From positions 311,314-375,313 of the forward strand of contig NW_019775480.1 of NCBI RefSeq assembly GCF_001039355.2: a stretch of DNA of 64,000 nucleotides, read 5' to 3'. Positions within the stretch are counted from its first letter, which is position 1. The number at the start of each line of letters is the position of its first letter. The DNA comes from Lingula anatina (Eukaryota > Brachiopoda > Lingulata > Lingulida > Lingulidae). The translations under genes and the position numbers were made by a program. Shown piece by piece: positions 23,120 to 38,052 of the stretch. The notes below the pieces were generated by a model that searched no databases, was not told where the DNA came from, and worked only from the letters and a program-made list of their open reading frames with translations.

Positions 23120-23148
<29 letters not shown>
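23120..23148. repeat. (CT)n microsatellite
   Basis: Uninterrupted CT dinucleotides. Confidence 0.95.
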
Positions 23149-23150
<2 letters not shown>

Positions 23151-24409
23151 ATTTGTAATATGCAAAGCACAGGGTTTTATTATTAATGACCAAGAAATCG
23201 GAGTCCATTTGAATGTAGACTTTTTAGAATAATCTTGCAATTAATTTTTACTCATGATAGAAGCTAGGCGGAAGATGAGTATCCTGATACCATAATATAA
23301 CTTCACATATACCTAAATGATATACTACATGTAGCTAGTTCAGTACTTGTGACACATCTGCCTGTTTGATGTTGATAACCAACTTGAAATCTTACTAGTT
23401 TTTGTTTGTTCTAAATTAGAAAATAAGGTTGCCTTGGCATTTGCATCACAATCATTCAATAGGAAATAAAGCAGTAAGATTAAGAAAGTGATATATCCTA
23501 GTAAATCTGGCAGAACATAAATACTAACAGAGGCAATTAAGCCTATACGTTTTAAAGGTATTTATGCAGTCAGTATAGTACATGTATGGGAAAAATGGTT
23601 AGCATGGTTACATTTCATATATGTTCATTTCCATTATAGAAAGCAGTTACATATATACTTAATTGGAAAACAATGTTTTTCACATCCATTTTATCAGCAC
23701 CTGTCCAGGACTTTTGTTCTTTTGAATCTGGCATTTAAAAGAAATTTTACCCTTTATCTAACTTTTTACAGTATAATTATTTGCTTTTCTTAACGAAATT
23801 GTTGAAATCTAGTTAGTGGTTCAAATTTTAAAAGATATTTGGTGGGCACTTTTAGGTAAATGAGGCAGTAGGAAAAACCATAAACTGTAATGATTTAGTA
23901 GAACAATTTTTATGCATGTCTCTTCAGACTGAATGTCATCAATTGAGGCCTACAGTGTACCACCTAGATAGCTACCTAAGTTGTAAAAATACTACCAGCA
24001 TAAAAATGTTAATAACAAAACATTACATAAAAAAGCAATTTTCCAAAGTATTAACTTACTAGCATGATGTTATAAAGATCTATCCCATAAATGCATTCCT
24101 ACAATCTGTAAGCCATAGAGTTGGTCCTTCTTGCAAATTGTACGCTGAACCACCTTTTCTGGTGAGCTTCAGTTATACTAACCAGGCACACGCCATTCAT
24201 TGACTGTACTCAAAGTAATGCCTATATATGTACACTTTTAACTTTACACCTAGCTGGATGTTATGTTTGCAAATGTAGACCACATGAAACTACATGCCAG
24301 ACTTGAAGAGTTTTGACCTTAATCTGAGGTTAAACTGCAAAGCTGGTCTAATCTGATTTATGGTCAAGCATGCAAGGAAGACACCTGTTCTCAGAACTGA
24401 AATGGCCCA

Positions 24410-24411
<2 letters not shown>

Positions 24412-24476
<65 letters not shown>
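24412..24476. repeat. (AT)n microsatellite, 65 bp
   Basis: Longest pure AT tract in the window. Confidence 0.95.
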
Positions 24477-24479
<3 letters not shown>

Positions 24480-27400
24480 TGATATTTGATAGTCAGTAAA
24501 TAATATAATTATTACTTATCATAGTAATTTTGCTAGATTTTTATTTTACACTTCCTCTTTGTTCCCTTATTTTAAAAACAATATAAAGTGGCTTGAATAA
24601 AAAATAAGGTAATTAAAATTTAAAATTTTAATGAATATAATTTAACAGGTGAATGAAACCTAAAATCAACTTTGTTGCAGTTTATAAAAGATAATCAATT
24701 TAAAATCTATACAGATTCCTAAACCAATAAGTAAATTTGTCTGAAAAAATAAAAGTGACACCCCAAAACAGCCCATAAGATTTTTCATCAATATAGCATC
24801 AAACCACACAGTGAATAAAATGAAAAATATTTGCCAATAATTGCCCTACCTGTCCTGTGCTGCACCTGCTGCACTGCACTATAACACTTTGATTTTATAT
24901 GTGTAGAAGAGTCTATTACATTCTGATGGTGAACAAAGGTTCAATGTAGTTGATTTTGTCAATGAGATGCTGTCACTTTTGCTTGTCCTGCTTGACTAAG
25001 TCATTATTCTTCTGGACCTATTTGGAGCTTAAGTTCTAGTAATGTAAATGAACACCACAGCAAGTTTGCTTTCCTTTGTCTTCAGTCTCAATATTTTAAG
25101 GCCGGATTATTGGGTTTGGACTCTGACACCCTGAACTCAATTATGTCCAATATCCATATTTTTCTTTGCAGTTGAGGCCTGTATACAATTGAAATTTTGA
25201 TTTTCTTTAAACCACGCCTACTAAAAGGGCTTTGTCAGTGGCCATCCTACATTCCGTACATAGTTCAATTTTACTAAGTTGATTTGATACATACATATGT
25301 GACCTCAGGTTTTGATACTCCACTGAGCTTTCAAAAAACTTTGTATTTGGTTGTACCAGGTGTCCTTGGTATTGCATTGAAATTGAGCAAATATTTGCTA
25401 TTCAACCTCCATCTTCCCAATGACATTTCAAATGAAAACATGCTACAAATACAGCCTTGTCATAAAATATTCCATTTCACAACAAAATTGTATCAATAGC
25501 CCCATAGAATGTCAATATTGCATCAAATAACAAGATGGAGCAGACAAAGAGGGTCTTTTGGGAACTTCGAATGAAAGTGTTTTTTGTTGATTTTACTTTT
25601 TATTTTATTTTGATTACTCCCTTTGTTATTTCACTTGTTCATCTTCCTCACAAATATATTAAAGTAAGACACAGAATAAAGAAAAAATTCTTTCATGTTG
25701 GTACCAAAAACATGCAAAAAGAAGTTTATTACCAAAGGCAAGTATGTACATTAAAATAAGAAAAAATTCCCTAGGACCATGTTTTAAATTGATATATGCA
25801 GACGTAAGATAAATTAACAGTAGTGCTAACATGTGAAAGTGACATAGAGGCACATTTGTAAAGTTGTTAACAAAATTTGAGCAATAGCAATTGCATTGGG
25901 TGTTTGCTAATCTATCTGTTTCTTTGATATGAAATCCCATTAATGCCCAGTGCAGGTGTTGCAGTTCACTAACATGGTATTAATGTGCAGGAAGCAATGA
26001 ATATATGTTAAAAAACGGCCCCTCCAGCACTACATGCAAAGTAGATTTGGAATTGAAAACAGACACTGAAATGTTTTCTGTTCTTAATTGCTTCAGACAA
26101 AATCAAAACATATTAAAAACTGCTTTCTTTAAATATAAACATTTTTAGTTGTCAAGTTATCTTGTCTTGCAAGTTATTCATGTTACACTCAAATAATTTG
26201 ATAGAAAAATAGCCAGAATTTACAATAAAACTTTGGAAATAGAATAAACTTTTGAAAAGATTGGTATTTTGTAAAAAATAGCATATTGAATTAAACTAAC
26301 ACTATACAATTATGACAGAAAAATTTTGCTCTGAAATATTTATATATCTGCAGGAAATCTAATTCTGTGCTTTTCTATTTTAGATATTAAATATAAAAAT
26401 ATGAAACAAGCTTTGGTCTTGAAGCCAAGTGTATGACTCCATTATTAATCATTTAAAAGACATAGGGGCCTGGGAGCAAATTTTTTGTATTATGACAAAG
26501 TGGGTTTTGTTATTGGATAAAGATATTGAAACTTCCTCTGTTGTTAAAAACATTAAAAATTAAAATTGAACATCATGCACAGTGGCTGATTATGAAGAGA
26601 AGTGCTATTGAATGTGTCACCATGATAGAAGTCAAAAAGAAGACATCTGAAAAACATTTGTTCAGTGAAAAATAAAATTTGATGTAGTTGATGTTGGACA
26701 TTTGGTAAAAGTAAAGGAAGTGTAATTAAAATTCATTCTGTGGTTAATTTTTGACCATTATTTGACACCTACAGTTTTTAAGTATTTTTAAAGGTTCACA
26801 GTGATCTAGTTTGTGTGCAGATTCATTATTGGAAAAGGAAAGAGTTTTTTCTTTTGGAAACCTCCCTTTAAAATTGCTTCTGTACAGTTTAGGTTTGTTT
26901 TTTAAAAAGGAAAAAAAATATAATGATAATACCAGGATTTACAGATATATAGTGACATCTTGCATGTAACAAGACAGTTGGTCATATAGACAACAGGATA
27001 TTATCACTATGTTGCACACTTTTAAAATAAAGTAACCAAGTTTGACAGCTGCGCTATTTGCACCATGCAATACATTAGACCACAACATAGTGAACAAACA
27101 TACCTGTGTAAAAAAGTCTGTTGATCTTTCCACCAGATGGTCGCAACAGTCGGGATGCACCTTGTCTTGTTGAACACAAGTGTGAACAAAGCTGTAGAAA
27201 AGAGGTTGCTCTGGGCCATGCCTGTCATAGCAGGCCTCAATATGGGGAAAAATGGCACTATTTCTTGTAAATTATGTAAATTATTGTTTTCAACTCATTG
27301 TGTCACTTAAGTAAGGCTATCACTGCCACCTGACAGGAATTCCTAAATGGAAAGTAGATATCTTTTAAACAACATCAATCTGGACTGGGCTTATTAATCG

Positions 27401-28795
27401 ACACTGATAATTAGTCTGTGTTATTAATATAAATCATTTCAGATACTCAACGATTGGGCCAAATGCCATATTTAATGCTTCCCATGAATTGCTAAGTGAT
27501 ATCAGTTTGTAAATTGTAAATGACAAGTATTCACCCTAAATATGCTTTGAAATTATGGAGATGGTAGAATACATTGTTTCTTGTGGTTGGGGATTGACTA
27601 GATTCGTGTTGGCAAGGAGAATAGTACTGTTAAGATGTTATTCTCTTTTTTGTTCAGTTATGGTACTCTTTAAAACCTTATATAGACTGTAAAACTGGGC
27701 TCCAGGAAGGCAAAGCCAGGCAATTTAATTAAATTTAAGCCAGGGAATATTAAAAGAGCTGTACCAAAGCGTGCACTAATTACACTGATGTGTGTTCAAT
27801 ACTTAACTTTGAATTATATTTCAAGCACCCTTTGTTCTCAAGATATTTATATTCCTCCCTGCCTTTGTTTCACATTTTCACAAATTTAATTTCTGGTGTT
27901 CTGCAGCAGATGGCAGGTGTTCTCATAGCTAAATTGGATATTTTAATTGAATTTAAGAAAAATTGTAGTCTAAATTTATTGACTCCCGTTTCCTAGGAGA
28001 AAGAACTTATTGAAGCAGATAAAGATTCGTTGAAAGGAGAACGAAACAAAGACAATTATAGTGGATTAGTTGATTTCACTATTGGTAGTTGAATTAGCTT
28101 TCAGCAACTCAACTTAGCTGTTAACATACAAGTTTAATTTTATTTGTCATTTTTATTCACAGATACTGTTGTATCTGTGCATTATGCTGTCAACACTGTT
28201 ATCAGAATTTCTGATAATATGTGTCACTCTCACCTTCTGAGAGGTGTAAAATCTGTTATGGATTGAAATTTGAATGTGCTAGTCAAAATCCTCAGGGTGT
28301 GGCAATGTATTTGAACATTTTGGAGGTGGCTTTAAATATTTTCCTATCACAGTCGAAGCTCGTAATGGTTTAGAATATATGATATATATTCAGGTAATAT
28401 TTGCACAGAAATGTACAAGGACAACCAATTTTTAGTAAAAAAAAATAATTGTTATCTTAGATAAATGGGACAGGTAAACATTGTTACTATCCTTTGAAAT
28501 TGAGAGAGAAAAGAACTTAGTTTGATTAGTAATGTAACATATGGTGCTTTTAATACTGTACACGTTTATGACTATATTGGACACTGAATCAAGGCGAAAG
28601 AACAACAACAGAAAAAAGCTTAAGCACTGTTGAAACAACGAAATGAAGTGAAATCATCAGAAAGATTGAATTCAAATGTTTAAGCATATATTAAAACACC
28701 TGTAGATGTGTACCTGCTTTCTGTAAGCATCCTGTTTGCTATTCAGCTTCAGAAATAGAAAGCGTGATAAAACTAGTAAGAATGTAAAATATTTA

Positions 28796-29175
28796 TAGGT
28801 CTACCAGTAGAATTGAAATTCACAATTTCTATTGAGAAGTGAATATAAAAGTAACATAGCGAAAGGGTCAACATTAAAATCATGAGAACAGGAAAAATGG
28901 CATTGTCACTTTATGATATGAAAACATTCATTTGCACCCATTTTTATGCTCTTGCACAACACTTATACAAACAACACAATGCACCAGCCTGTATGCTCAC
29001 CTACATATGGCACACATGCACACGCACACGCACACACAGACACAAACAAATTGAAAGTATTGGCAACTTTCTTTCAGCAAACATGCCAGAGTTTCAAAGA
29101 CTAAAATATTCATGTATCTACCAGCATAATTGAAATTTGCAATTTCCGTTGAGAATATTATGTCAATATAGACCC
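28796..29175 (+). repeat. Degenerate direct duplication of ~60 bp, 315 bp apart
   Basis: AAAATATT...CTACCAG, then AATTGAAATT, CAATTTC and GTTGAGAA-like blocks occur at about 28786-28848 and again at about 29103-29160, with several substitutions. Between them lies a short CACACG-rich tract (about 29010-29045). Confidence 0.6.
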
Positions 29176-30099
29176 GTTTTTTTATTTCATCAAGGATAAG
29201 TGGATTAACATTACAACTATATTGAAATGGAGCACAAAAACAATTTCACAGAAGCTGGGTGGCAGTCAGCAATATCCCCCCTTGCACTCTCACAGTAGCA
29301 TCCAGTTTCTTCATAAAATGTGTCAGAGGTTCTTATTAACATGTGCTTCCTGGACTTCATCTTTAAGGAAACGGCACTTACCAATATAGACTGTTGACAA
29401 AACAATAAACAGAAAATTAAATTAGAATAAAAATGCCTATTTGTTTGGAATGAAACATGAATTTTATATATATTGATATATATTGTTCGCCAAAATCATG
29501 AATGAAATGTTTTTAAATCACTAAATAATCTTAGCCATAAGGATTGCACAACAAAACATAGTTGGCTTGAAATAATGATAACTTTAAAAATACCTCCTGC
29601 CCCTGTTCTTGAACTATCTTTGTGGTCAATATTTTTATAATTGATCTACCTCATACTTAGTATAATGGAAAAAATAATTTAATTTTAGTCTAGCTCACAC
29701 TAAACCTGTTTTATAAAATAGAATTGACCAGTCTTTGGTGTTTGCATTTTATTATTGACATTTGATCCAAATGTCAATATTATACCTGACTTCTGAAAGT
29801 CTGTCTCCAATTATGAATTTAACCTTTCAATTAAGTGGAAACTAAACGTCAAGGGATTTAGTTGCAGAATTGTATTCATTGAAATGCAACAATAAATGCT
29901 ACAAAGGTTTGTAAAATGCAGATAAAGATAAAAGCTTTGTGACTAATACAGCGTTACCTTTAGAATTACATCATCAGTGGTGTTTATAACATGCTGATTC
30001 TCTTAATGGACTAAATTGATAAAATTGACAACTTCCATATACTAATTACTGTTATTTACAACTATTCCTGCTGTTGTGATATGCATCTACTCATAACTG

Positions 30100-30340
30100 T
30101 TATATGTGACCTTTGGTATATGTGACCTCTGTTAGAGGTAACCTCTGCTTATCACTTATATGTGACCTCTGTTAATCACCAATATGTGACCTCTGTTCAT
30201 TACTTAAATGTGACCTCTGTTAATCACTAATATGTGACCTCTGCTCATTACTTAAATGTGACTTCTGCTCATCACTGTATATTTGACCACTGTTCATAAT
30301 GGATTTATGTGACTTCTGATCATCAGGTTTATTTGATCCA
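30100..30340 (+). repeat. 24-bp minisatellite carrying TGACCTCTG in each unit
   Basis: TGACC/TGACT starts at 30107, 30123, 30163, 30187, 30211, 30235, 30259, 30284, 30310, with a decayed unit at 30334. The central copies are exactly 24 bp apart and the unit reads roughly ATGTGACCTCTGTTAATCAC plus four bases. Each full unit contains AGGTCA on the minus strand, a nuclear-receptor half-site. Confidence 0.85.
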
Positions 30341-32935
30341 TTTTTGTGTGGAAACCACAATCACAACATTTGCACATTTTTTTCATTTTTGATTTTAACC
30401 TAAAATACTGCTTGTCAAGTGGCTTTCTATACAAAACACCCTTCAAAATTTGTGTGAAAGAAGAGGGGCAAAAAACATTTCTAATTCGAAACTCTAGTAG
30501 CCTTTAAATGATAACGTTTATCCTTTAGGGGATGTGAAGCCTACCTTCTGAAAACAGTACCCCACTGGAGCACCTTGCTCTTGGACTTTTTAAAGGTGCA
30601 ATAGATTGAACCAAGTGTCAGTGGAGTGTGGATTCCCAGTAACACATATCAACCGCTTTTATTAATTTCTTATACAACTCAAATAAAGTTGACATGCTAA
30701 GGGATAAATGGAATTTATCACCTGATCATCCAGAAAAGAGCTTTAAACTGCACCTTCTTCAAATTTCTGATCTACTTATCTGCCCCATTTACACACAGCA
30801 TGAAAAAGCAAGCAGAAAAATTAGTTCAAATATCATTTTTCAAGGAATATGAATGATGTGATTTGTCATTTCTCTGAGTTATACTATTTAAAAGTACATG
30901 GTGGCATTCGGTCGGCTTTTGTGGCAAAAAAATTGCCTCCACATGCATCTTTAATGATTATTTTGGATCATTGTCTGATTTTTAGATTTTTTCTTTTTGT
31001 AATCATTATGGTTTATGCAACAATTGTTTTAATTCTTTTTAAAAGGAGACTTTTTAGGATCTGGTAAATATGTTTGAAATAATTTTGCATGTAACAAATA
31101 AGCCTGAGGCTGTCAGAAGGAATTGTTATTCTGGAATGATAATCTTTTTTAACTGTTAACAGTGCTAAATGCTTGTGAACTCAAAGTGAACAAATAAAAA
31201 TACTGATTCTTTTTTTTACTGCCCTAGGTTGGTGCATTTTAATGTTCAGTTCAATATATTGCCAATGATTCATCTTCTGACATTACAATGGAATAATGAC
31301 TGAGATTTCCGGTGTTGTCAACAAACCATAATTTTTCTTTTGATTATTTGGAATGACCCAGAAATTGAAGTAATGGCATGCAGATGTGATGGGATCTGCA
31401 TATAAAATAGACTTTATGGAGTTTTGATACAATTTTGCATGCATAAACTTCCCCAAACTAATTCTGAGGTATGTGCTAAGAACAGCCCAACTTCTGGCTG
31501 CCATTTTTCTATATTAATATTTTCAAACCGTTGATTGCATGTACTTCATAAAGCTTAAATGTTTGTGTGTATGTTTCGTGTCAAGGATGGATCAATAATT
31601 TTACAGGTTTTGAAAGAAAGCCTTAAGCCCAGAAGCATTAAAACATTGACTACAAAGATTAATTGGCTACTCTGTGTGGATGGAGATCAAAGTAAGACGA
31701 AGTTGTCTTGATGAATTTTTACTTTACAATTGGACGGTCAGAAAATTTACAAGAAAGGAAGCCATCAAAGGAATAGGATATTTATTCATAATTATGTGCA
31801 CAAATTCCAGTCTTTTAATGGTGTTTTTGATAGACTAATTGATTCCTCTAGTGGCTTTTGCTTTTCATTATTTTGATCTTTTCATCATCAGGTGTGTATA
31901 TGAAGACTGGCCATTGTTTTAAAGGGCATATGGTAAAAACACTAGAAATATACGTATGAATTTTGTCAAATTCTAGATGTTAATGATAAAACCAATTATA
32001 ACTGGGTTGCTCTATATAAAATGTGTTATATACATTAGTGTGCCAGCATGTGGAATATGATTGAAAAAATAATGATGGTATTTTCATGATCTTGTCACTG
32101 TGGGATATCATAAATTAACTGAATTTTAAAATTTGAAATGAGGGCATAACATATTTAGAGGAAAATTATGCTGTTGGTTGAAGCAAGCCTATGAAACAAA
32201 TGTAATGAAATTGAAAGACAGAAACCGGAGCATTTATGGTTTTATATATTTTTTTCAATCAAGTTGAATTGCAGATAGATTAAGTGCAGTTGTGTTTCTT
32301 TTTTCATCAATCAATTTTTAATATCCCCTGGAGTGAGATATTAAGTCGAAGTAAAGTATTATGACTAAAGTGAAATGCAATTCAATAAAATTGGGCTGGA
32401 AGACTGAGAAAAGAAAAGGTATGGATAATTGATTGGATGATCTCCAATAGTTAATGTACATGAGTTTTTCGATGACCGCAGAGATTGACACCCTCTTGTT
32501 TCAATCTTGTCAGCACCACATGGCAGATATGAAATATCAATAGGACTTGATCTCCTATTCAAGAAGCTTTTCATTGTAAATGGTTATTTGATACACAGGG
32601 ATTAAATTCTCAGGTTGATTTCTTCAAAAACACCTGAAATAATAAAAAAAGAGTTGGACTATGCATGACCCTGCCCCTGTGACAGCTACATTATCAGCAG
32701 GACAATAGAATTTCCAGGAAATCCTGTCACTTTTTATGTAAGAGAAAGCAACAGGAGCTCTGTGATAAGAAGTAATAAGGGCTCATTGCAGCCAGGGAGC
32801 TCTTGATCTAATTAACACTTGTCTGCACTATGGTGTTAATACAGGAGTTTGATGCAGGTGTGTGTTGGGATTGAAATAAAAACGTCACTTTTTATGTCAG
32901 AGATGTTTAGGAATGCATGATTTACAAATTAACAC

Positions 32936-33337
32936 AAAAAAGTCTCCATGTGAACAGTTGGAGTGACAGAAAAATAAATTTACTCTCAAGAGTAAAATTT
33001 CATTGAGAACAACAACTTGGTTTTAAATGTACCATATAGTGATTTTAAAATCTCTTACTTATCTATATAAAAAAAGTCTCCATGTGAACAGTTGGAGTGA
33101 CAGAAAAATAAATTTACTCTCAAGAGCAAAATTTCATTAAGAACAACAACTTGGTTTTAAATGTACCATATAGTGATTTTAAAATCTCTTACTTATCTAT
33201 ATAAAAAAAGTCTCCATGTGAACAGTTGGAGTGACAGAAAAATAAATTTACTCTCAAGAGCAAAATTTCATTAAGAACAACAACTTGGTTTTAAATTATG
33301 TATCATTTAGTGATTTTAAAATCTCTTACTTATCTTG
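32936..33337 (+). repeat. Three tandem copies of a 134-bp unit
   Basis: AGTCTCCATGTGAACAGTTG recurs at 32941, 33075 and 33209. Copies 2 and 3 share variants absent from copy 1 (GAGCAAAATTTCATTAAG against GAGTAAAATTTCATTGAG), so 2 and 3 arose last. There is no coding frame. Confidence 0.93.
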
Positions 33338-36300
33338 ATTCCTTTCTCTGTCAATAGTCAAAACTTTTTGTTCACCAGATGTATAAGCGGATACTTTACT
33401 AACTGTCTATATGTGATGAAATCAACAAATAGATTTGCATACATACATATATATGGAATTTGAAGTCTAATAGTGGTGGCCTAATATATCAAGTATTTGT
33501 ACCAATATTTAGCAATATCAATATGTGTACCAGTGTTCCAATTAATTTCAGTGCCAATAGAATAACAATGTAGATAGCTAGTGGCCAGCAAATGAGCCCC
33601 ATTATTAAGTAATCATCAAATAAATGTCCAGTATTGATTGTGCAATAAAACAATTATTGGCCATGGTCATCTTCATTAGGCATATGTTGACAAATGTCAG
33701 GGGCAGTTTCAAAGTTATTTCATTAACCTCTCCACTGGGAAGGAATGTTCTCAAAACACATTTCAGCATATTGATCAAATTGTAAAAAACTTCTAAGAGA
33801 GTTGGAGATAAACAAAATTCTTACATCATTTCGATTATTGAAAAGAAAGTGTTCATAGAACCTGCTCTCATTATAGAAGAAATGAATTAACATTTATAAA
33901 ACAGAATTTGAGGAGAAATAACTTTTTTGCAGTCACTTTATGATGAGTGGCTGGCCTCATGAATAAACTTTTCATTGATATAATACAAATCCTTTATGAA
34001 TGTAATGGCATGAAGTACATGTGATGGTCGACCATCCTCCAGTCTAATGGCTTCAGAATGGGTCACAAGTCTAGACCACCCCCCAGGCCACTTCCTCTTC
34101 CTTGACTCAGTCAAAACTTAGTTTGTTTAAAAAACTGAGAGTGCATTCTGCTTTTTAGTTGACTCGGGCCAACACCAATGGGCGACTTGCTGTCTCCCTC
34201 TCACCTTACATACAGTTTACTTAAACTGAAGTCACAGGGTCATTTCCCAAAATATACCCTCAGGACAGTCAGTTTACAGATTATTAAAAGGTTTCAGAAA
34301 GATGATTTTACTTACATTATAGCTTATCAAAGGTTGCTCCATTATTTCTGGTGATAGTTCGATACCATATCAATATTTTTAACAAGTTGGTCTGTGGCAT
34401 CTTCGAACATATGTTATAAAATTTTGATGATGTTTGGAGTTATCTGGTATTACCTCATTTGTAACTGTTTATGAAAAATTAATGTTAACCAGGCCAAAAA
34501 CACTTTCTTAATTATGTTTGAAATTTTCGTAAGGGTGGGTGCCCTTTTCTTTTTGTACATATATACATAATAACCATATTTAACATAATATGCGTACATT
34601 AGTAGACAGGATACCACCATTTGTTGTTGTAATTGTTTCACATGAAGAAATTTGTAAGAAAGCCCTTGTCATGATGTTTTACTTTCCACTTCTGAAATTG
34701 TAGTTTTATATAATTTACTTACAAAAATTTATCCATATGAAAGTATGTACATATCATAATTAAATTTGCAGATAAGGCTTAATTTTAGCAATGTCATAAC
34801 CTGGAGAGAGATACATTTCACATCGGCTTAGTAATTTTTTTAAAGTTTATGTGGTCTTTTCTTGGGGCTTGAGCCATGAGGACATCTGTCAGGTAGCCCA
34901 GCTATGAACTGTCACTGACCTAGCAATGTCAACGGTTTTCAACCCTCAAGAGATGTCCAGAAGTGCAAAGCAAGGTGACAGATAAAAGGAATAGGCAAGA
35001 TTTGCATGTATGATTTTATGTACTTCTACGAAATGTTAACAGTTTCTTGCCTGTTTTTTATGTGTTTTAATCAAGGTAGAAATCCTGTTCATCTCAAATG
35101 ATTTTTTTAATTGCTGTTTTTGATGCACAACTTTGAACTGTAATGCTTGCATCTATATCACAGCAAAACTCTTTGACAGATTATAATCATCCATTAAGGA
35201 TTAGTGTTGTACTTACATTATCTAGGTGATTGATAGGCCAAGTAATAGCAATATCCCAGGAACCATCAGGTGTAGGCTGCTGTCAGTATGACAGAGGGGA
35301 TATAGTCACTGTGTCCCTCCTCCCCAGCTTGTCTGGCACACAAACACACACACACTCACACACCAAGGCCAGTCTGTTGTGCAGCAGATCACCCTGACAA
35401 GTGTACTCTGCTAATTGTATCAGTCACACCCTGACCTCTGCTCCATGTAGTAGAATTTGGTAAACTCGATAATGATTAAATGGCATTAATTTAATTTGTA
35501 GTCCCCCTGGCTACTCCGTCAGCTTTGTGTGGTGGTCGTTTGGGGTGAATTTTAATGATTTATCAAACAGCCAGACCCTTCTGTTCTCCATACAGATGAG
35601 GTTGGAGTTTTAAGCAGGTGTGTTGGCTCAGCATGGATGGAGTGCTGTTGATTTGACCATTTTCTATAAAAAGAACAATGTTGATCTTTTTCAGCTGTGT
35701 TTAATCAAAAAATAAAAAATAGAATATTAGAAGCATCTTTTTTTTTTAAATCTGGATACCAAAATTTGAATTTGACTAAGAAATAAGTTTGCAGTACCCA
35801 TTAAGTCAAAAATGTCCTTTTCTCAACTATGCAATGAAAAAAAAAATGTATATATGTAAAATAATGACAATATATTGAAATAACATATACACCAAAAAGA
35901 AAAGTATCTCATAAAGAATGTCAGTGGTCTGACATAATATTACAAAACTGGAAAATCCAAACTGTGCAACATCTTTATTACTGTGGTAATACACCATCAA
36001 TAACTAGCGACAAAATCAGTATACGCATCTGTGAAAAATTTATATTTCATCAAAAGTTTTAGACATATATATTTTCAAAACAATGAAATGTTTAAAATGC
36101 TGCAATTGTACAGATGTGTTTCTCCAAATGCCAAGGTTAAACAGTAGGTGCAAGATTTGCAGGCTACCCTCGATTGCCCAACTCAGGAAGAGAAGAGAAC
36201 AACATTTAATTGCAAACTAATCAAGGTTGTTCACTGCGGGCCAGGTTAATTATTTGACAATGACCATTTCTCCTTAGGGTAAAATGAGACTGCAAATTTG

Positions 36301-38040
36301 ATGTTCCACCTGGCGGGTATGTGGAGGGACGGCATTAAAATTCAGCTGGAGTAAGAACAGTTGGTTAGCAAAAAGCAAGCTATCAGCACAGCAGTTCAGG
36401 GCATGGTTTGTAGTCTACTGCCACCTGGACTCTGTATTTCTAATAGTTTATAACTTGGATTTGTAGCACTTCACAGATTTTATTATTTTATCAAGAGCTG
36501 AACAAGACTTGCCAAAATTACTGGCCAAATTGGGATGGAGTTGTTTATAGCCTGCTAAGTGCATTTTATATTAGTTCCTAAGTCACACTGGAATATGTTT
36601 TTAGAGATCTTTTCTCTGCTGGCTTTAAGCGATAATTTCTCTGTCAAAACCACCAAGTTAGCTGAACATGAAATGAAAATCAAAAAGCGTTGCACATCAA
36701 GTTACTAATGATGATGTCTTGCTGCATCCTTTTGACAAATTAGCTTCATTTTAGGCAGCAATGGCATATATAAACTGCTGATCTAAGCAACATCTTCTGC
36801 TGTGAATTGACAATCAATGCAAAACTTTTATTTTTTTTTCAATGCAATTATTGTAATATTTCTTACTGCGTGGTTTTCACGTATGACTTCTCAGGCAGAA
36901 AGACGTGCACCTGTTGTCACCTTGTTTGCTTGTTGACAAGTTTGACGGGATTTTTATTTATTAAAATGTCAAGTGTCCATTTTGACATTGATATCTATTC
37001 AATTTTCATATAGTTATTTAAATAAGGGTATTTCCTGAGTACAACTAAACTGATGCTAGATACCACCTTACATCCCAGAGATATGTACCTTATTTTTCTT
37101 TTCTTTTAGTGTAATTTAAGAAACAATACTTACAAAATTGGTTGTAAATGTATCACTGACAAATAATTTCTTCATTTTGTGTGAGAGCTCTTTATACTTA
37201 ATGGGAGCTATAAAAAGAGAGAGTTGTGTTTTTTTCTTCTTGATAACCACCTCATCCTACCTAAGTATTCTGACTTTTTCCTAAACTAATGAAAGAATAC
37301 TTAGTTTTGTCTTACTTGTCCATTATACTGACTAATGATCTGCTTCTGTTTTAATCCCAGACTTTCACACAGGAATTAACACAAGTCACCACATAAATAA
37401 AAATGAACTTCACCAACCAAATGATTATCTGTGAAATCGGAAGAGGATAGGAAAGCCAGATCATTTATGTCTCATCAATAAAATATCTGTATTTCTCTTT
37501 CCTGTAACGGTTTTAATCTATTTCTTGTTCATAGGTCAAAAGAGTTCAGCACATTGCTGTAATTACAGGAGGTGTTTGCTTGCTCATCAGAACTTGTTCG
37601 TCATAATGTTTTTATTGAAATAAAGAAGACACAATTCAATTCTGTTGAAAAACATATTTGATTTTAAGTGTTAAACATGTGGAGATGTATAAAGTGTAAT
37701 TGATAACTCCTCACAGATTGACTGCTCAAATCTGTCTTGATTTAGCTGATCATGAAAATTAATATGATATACAGAATACCAGGAAGTATCAAAATGCTCT
37801 TTTGGTTTGTGCTGGAAACTGCATGCATCTGCCTTTGAAAAATGTGGAATAAATGTCATCTTGATGGGGAGGCTTTCCTGATGCCTGCTCTCTGATAATG
37901 AAAAAAACCCAATTTGTTATTAATTATCATCTTGTTCTAAAATGTGTATGTTTGTTCAGTAACATTATTAAAACTAAAACCCATCTGAATTGATTGTTTA
38001 ACACAAAGCAGTAGTTGGAACCAAGAAAGTTGGTTGTGCC

Positions 38041-38052
38041 CCCCCCCCCCCC
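38041..38052. repeat. C homopolymer
   Basis: Run of C within CA-poor, AT-rich DNA. Confidence 0.85.

Noticed and set aside
30100-30340. CRISPR-like regularly spaced repeat
   Set aside because: The units are contiguous 24-bp tandem repeats without unique spacers, in an animal genome.
34988-35010. miR-31-like seed (GGCAAGAT)
   Set aside because: Only the seed matches; the rest of the mature sequence and a hairpin are absent.
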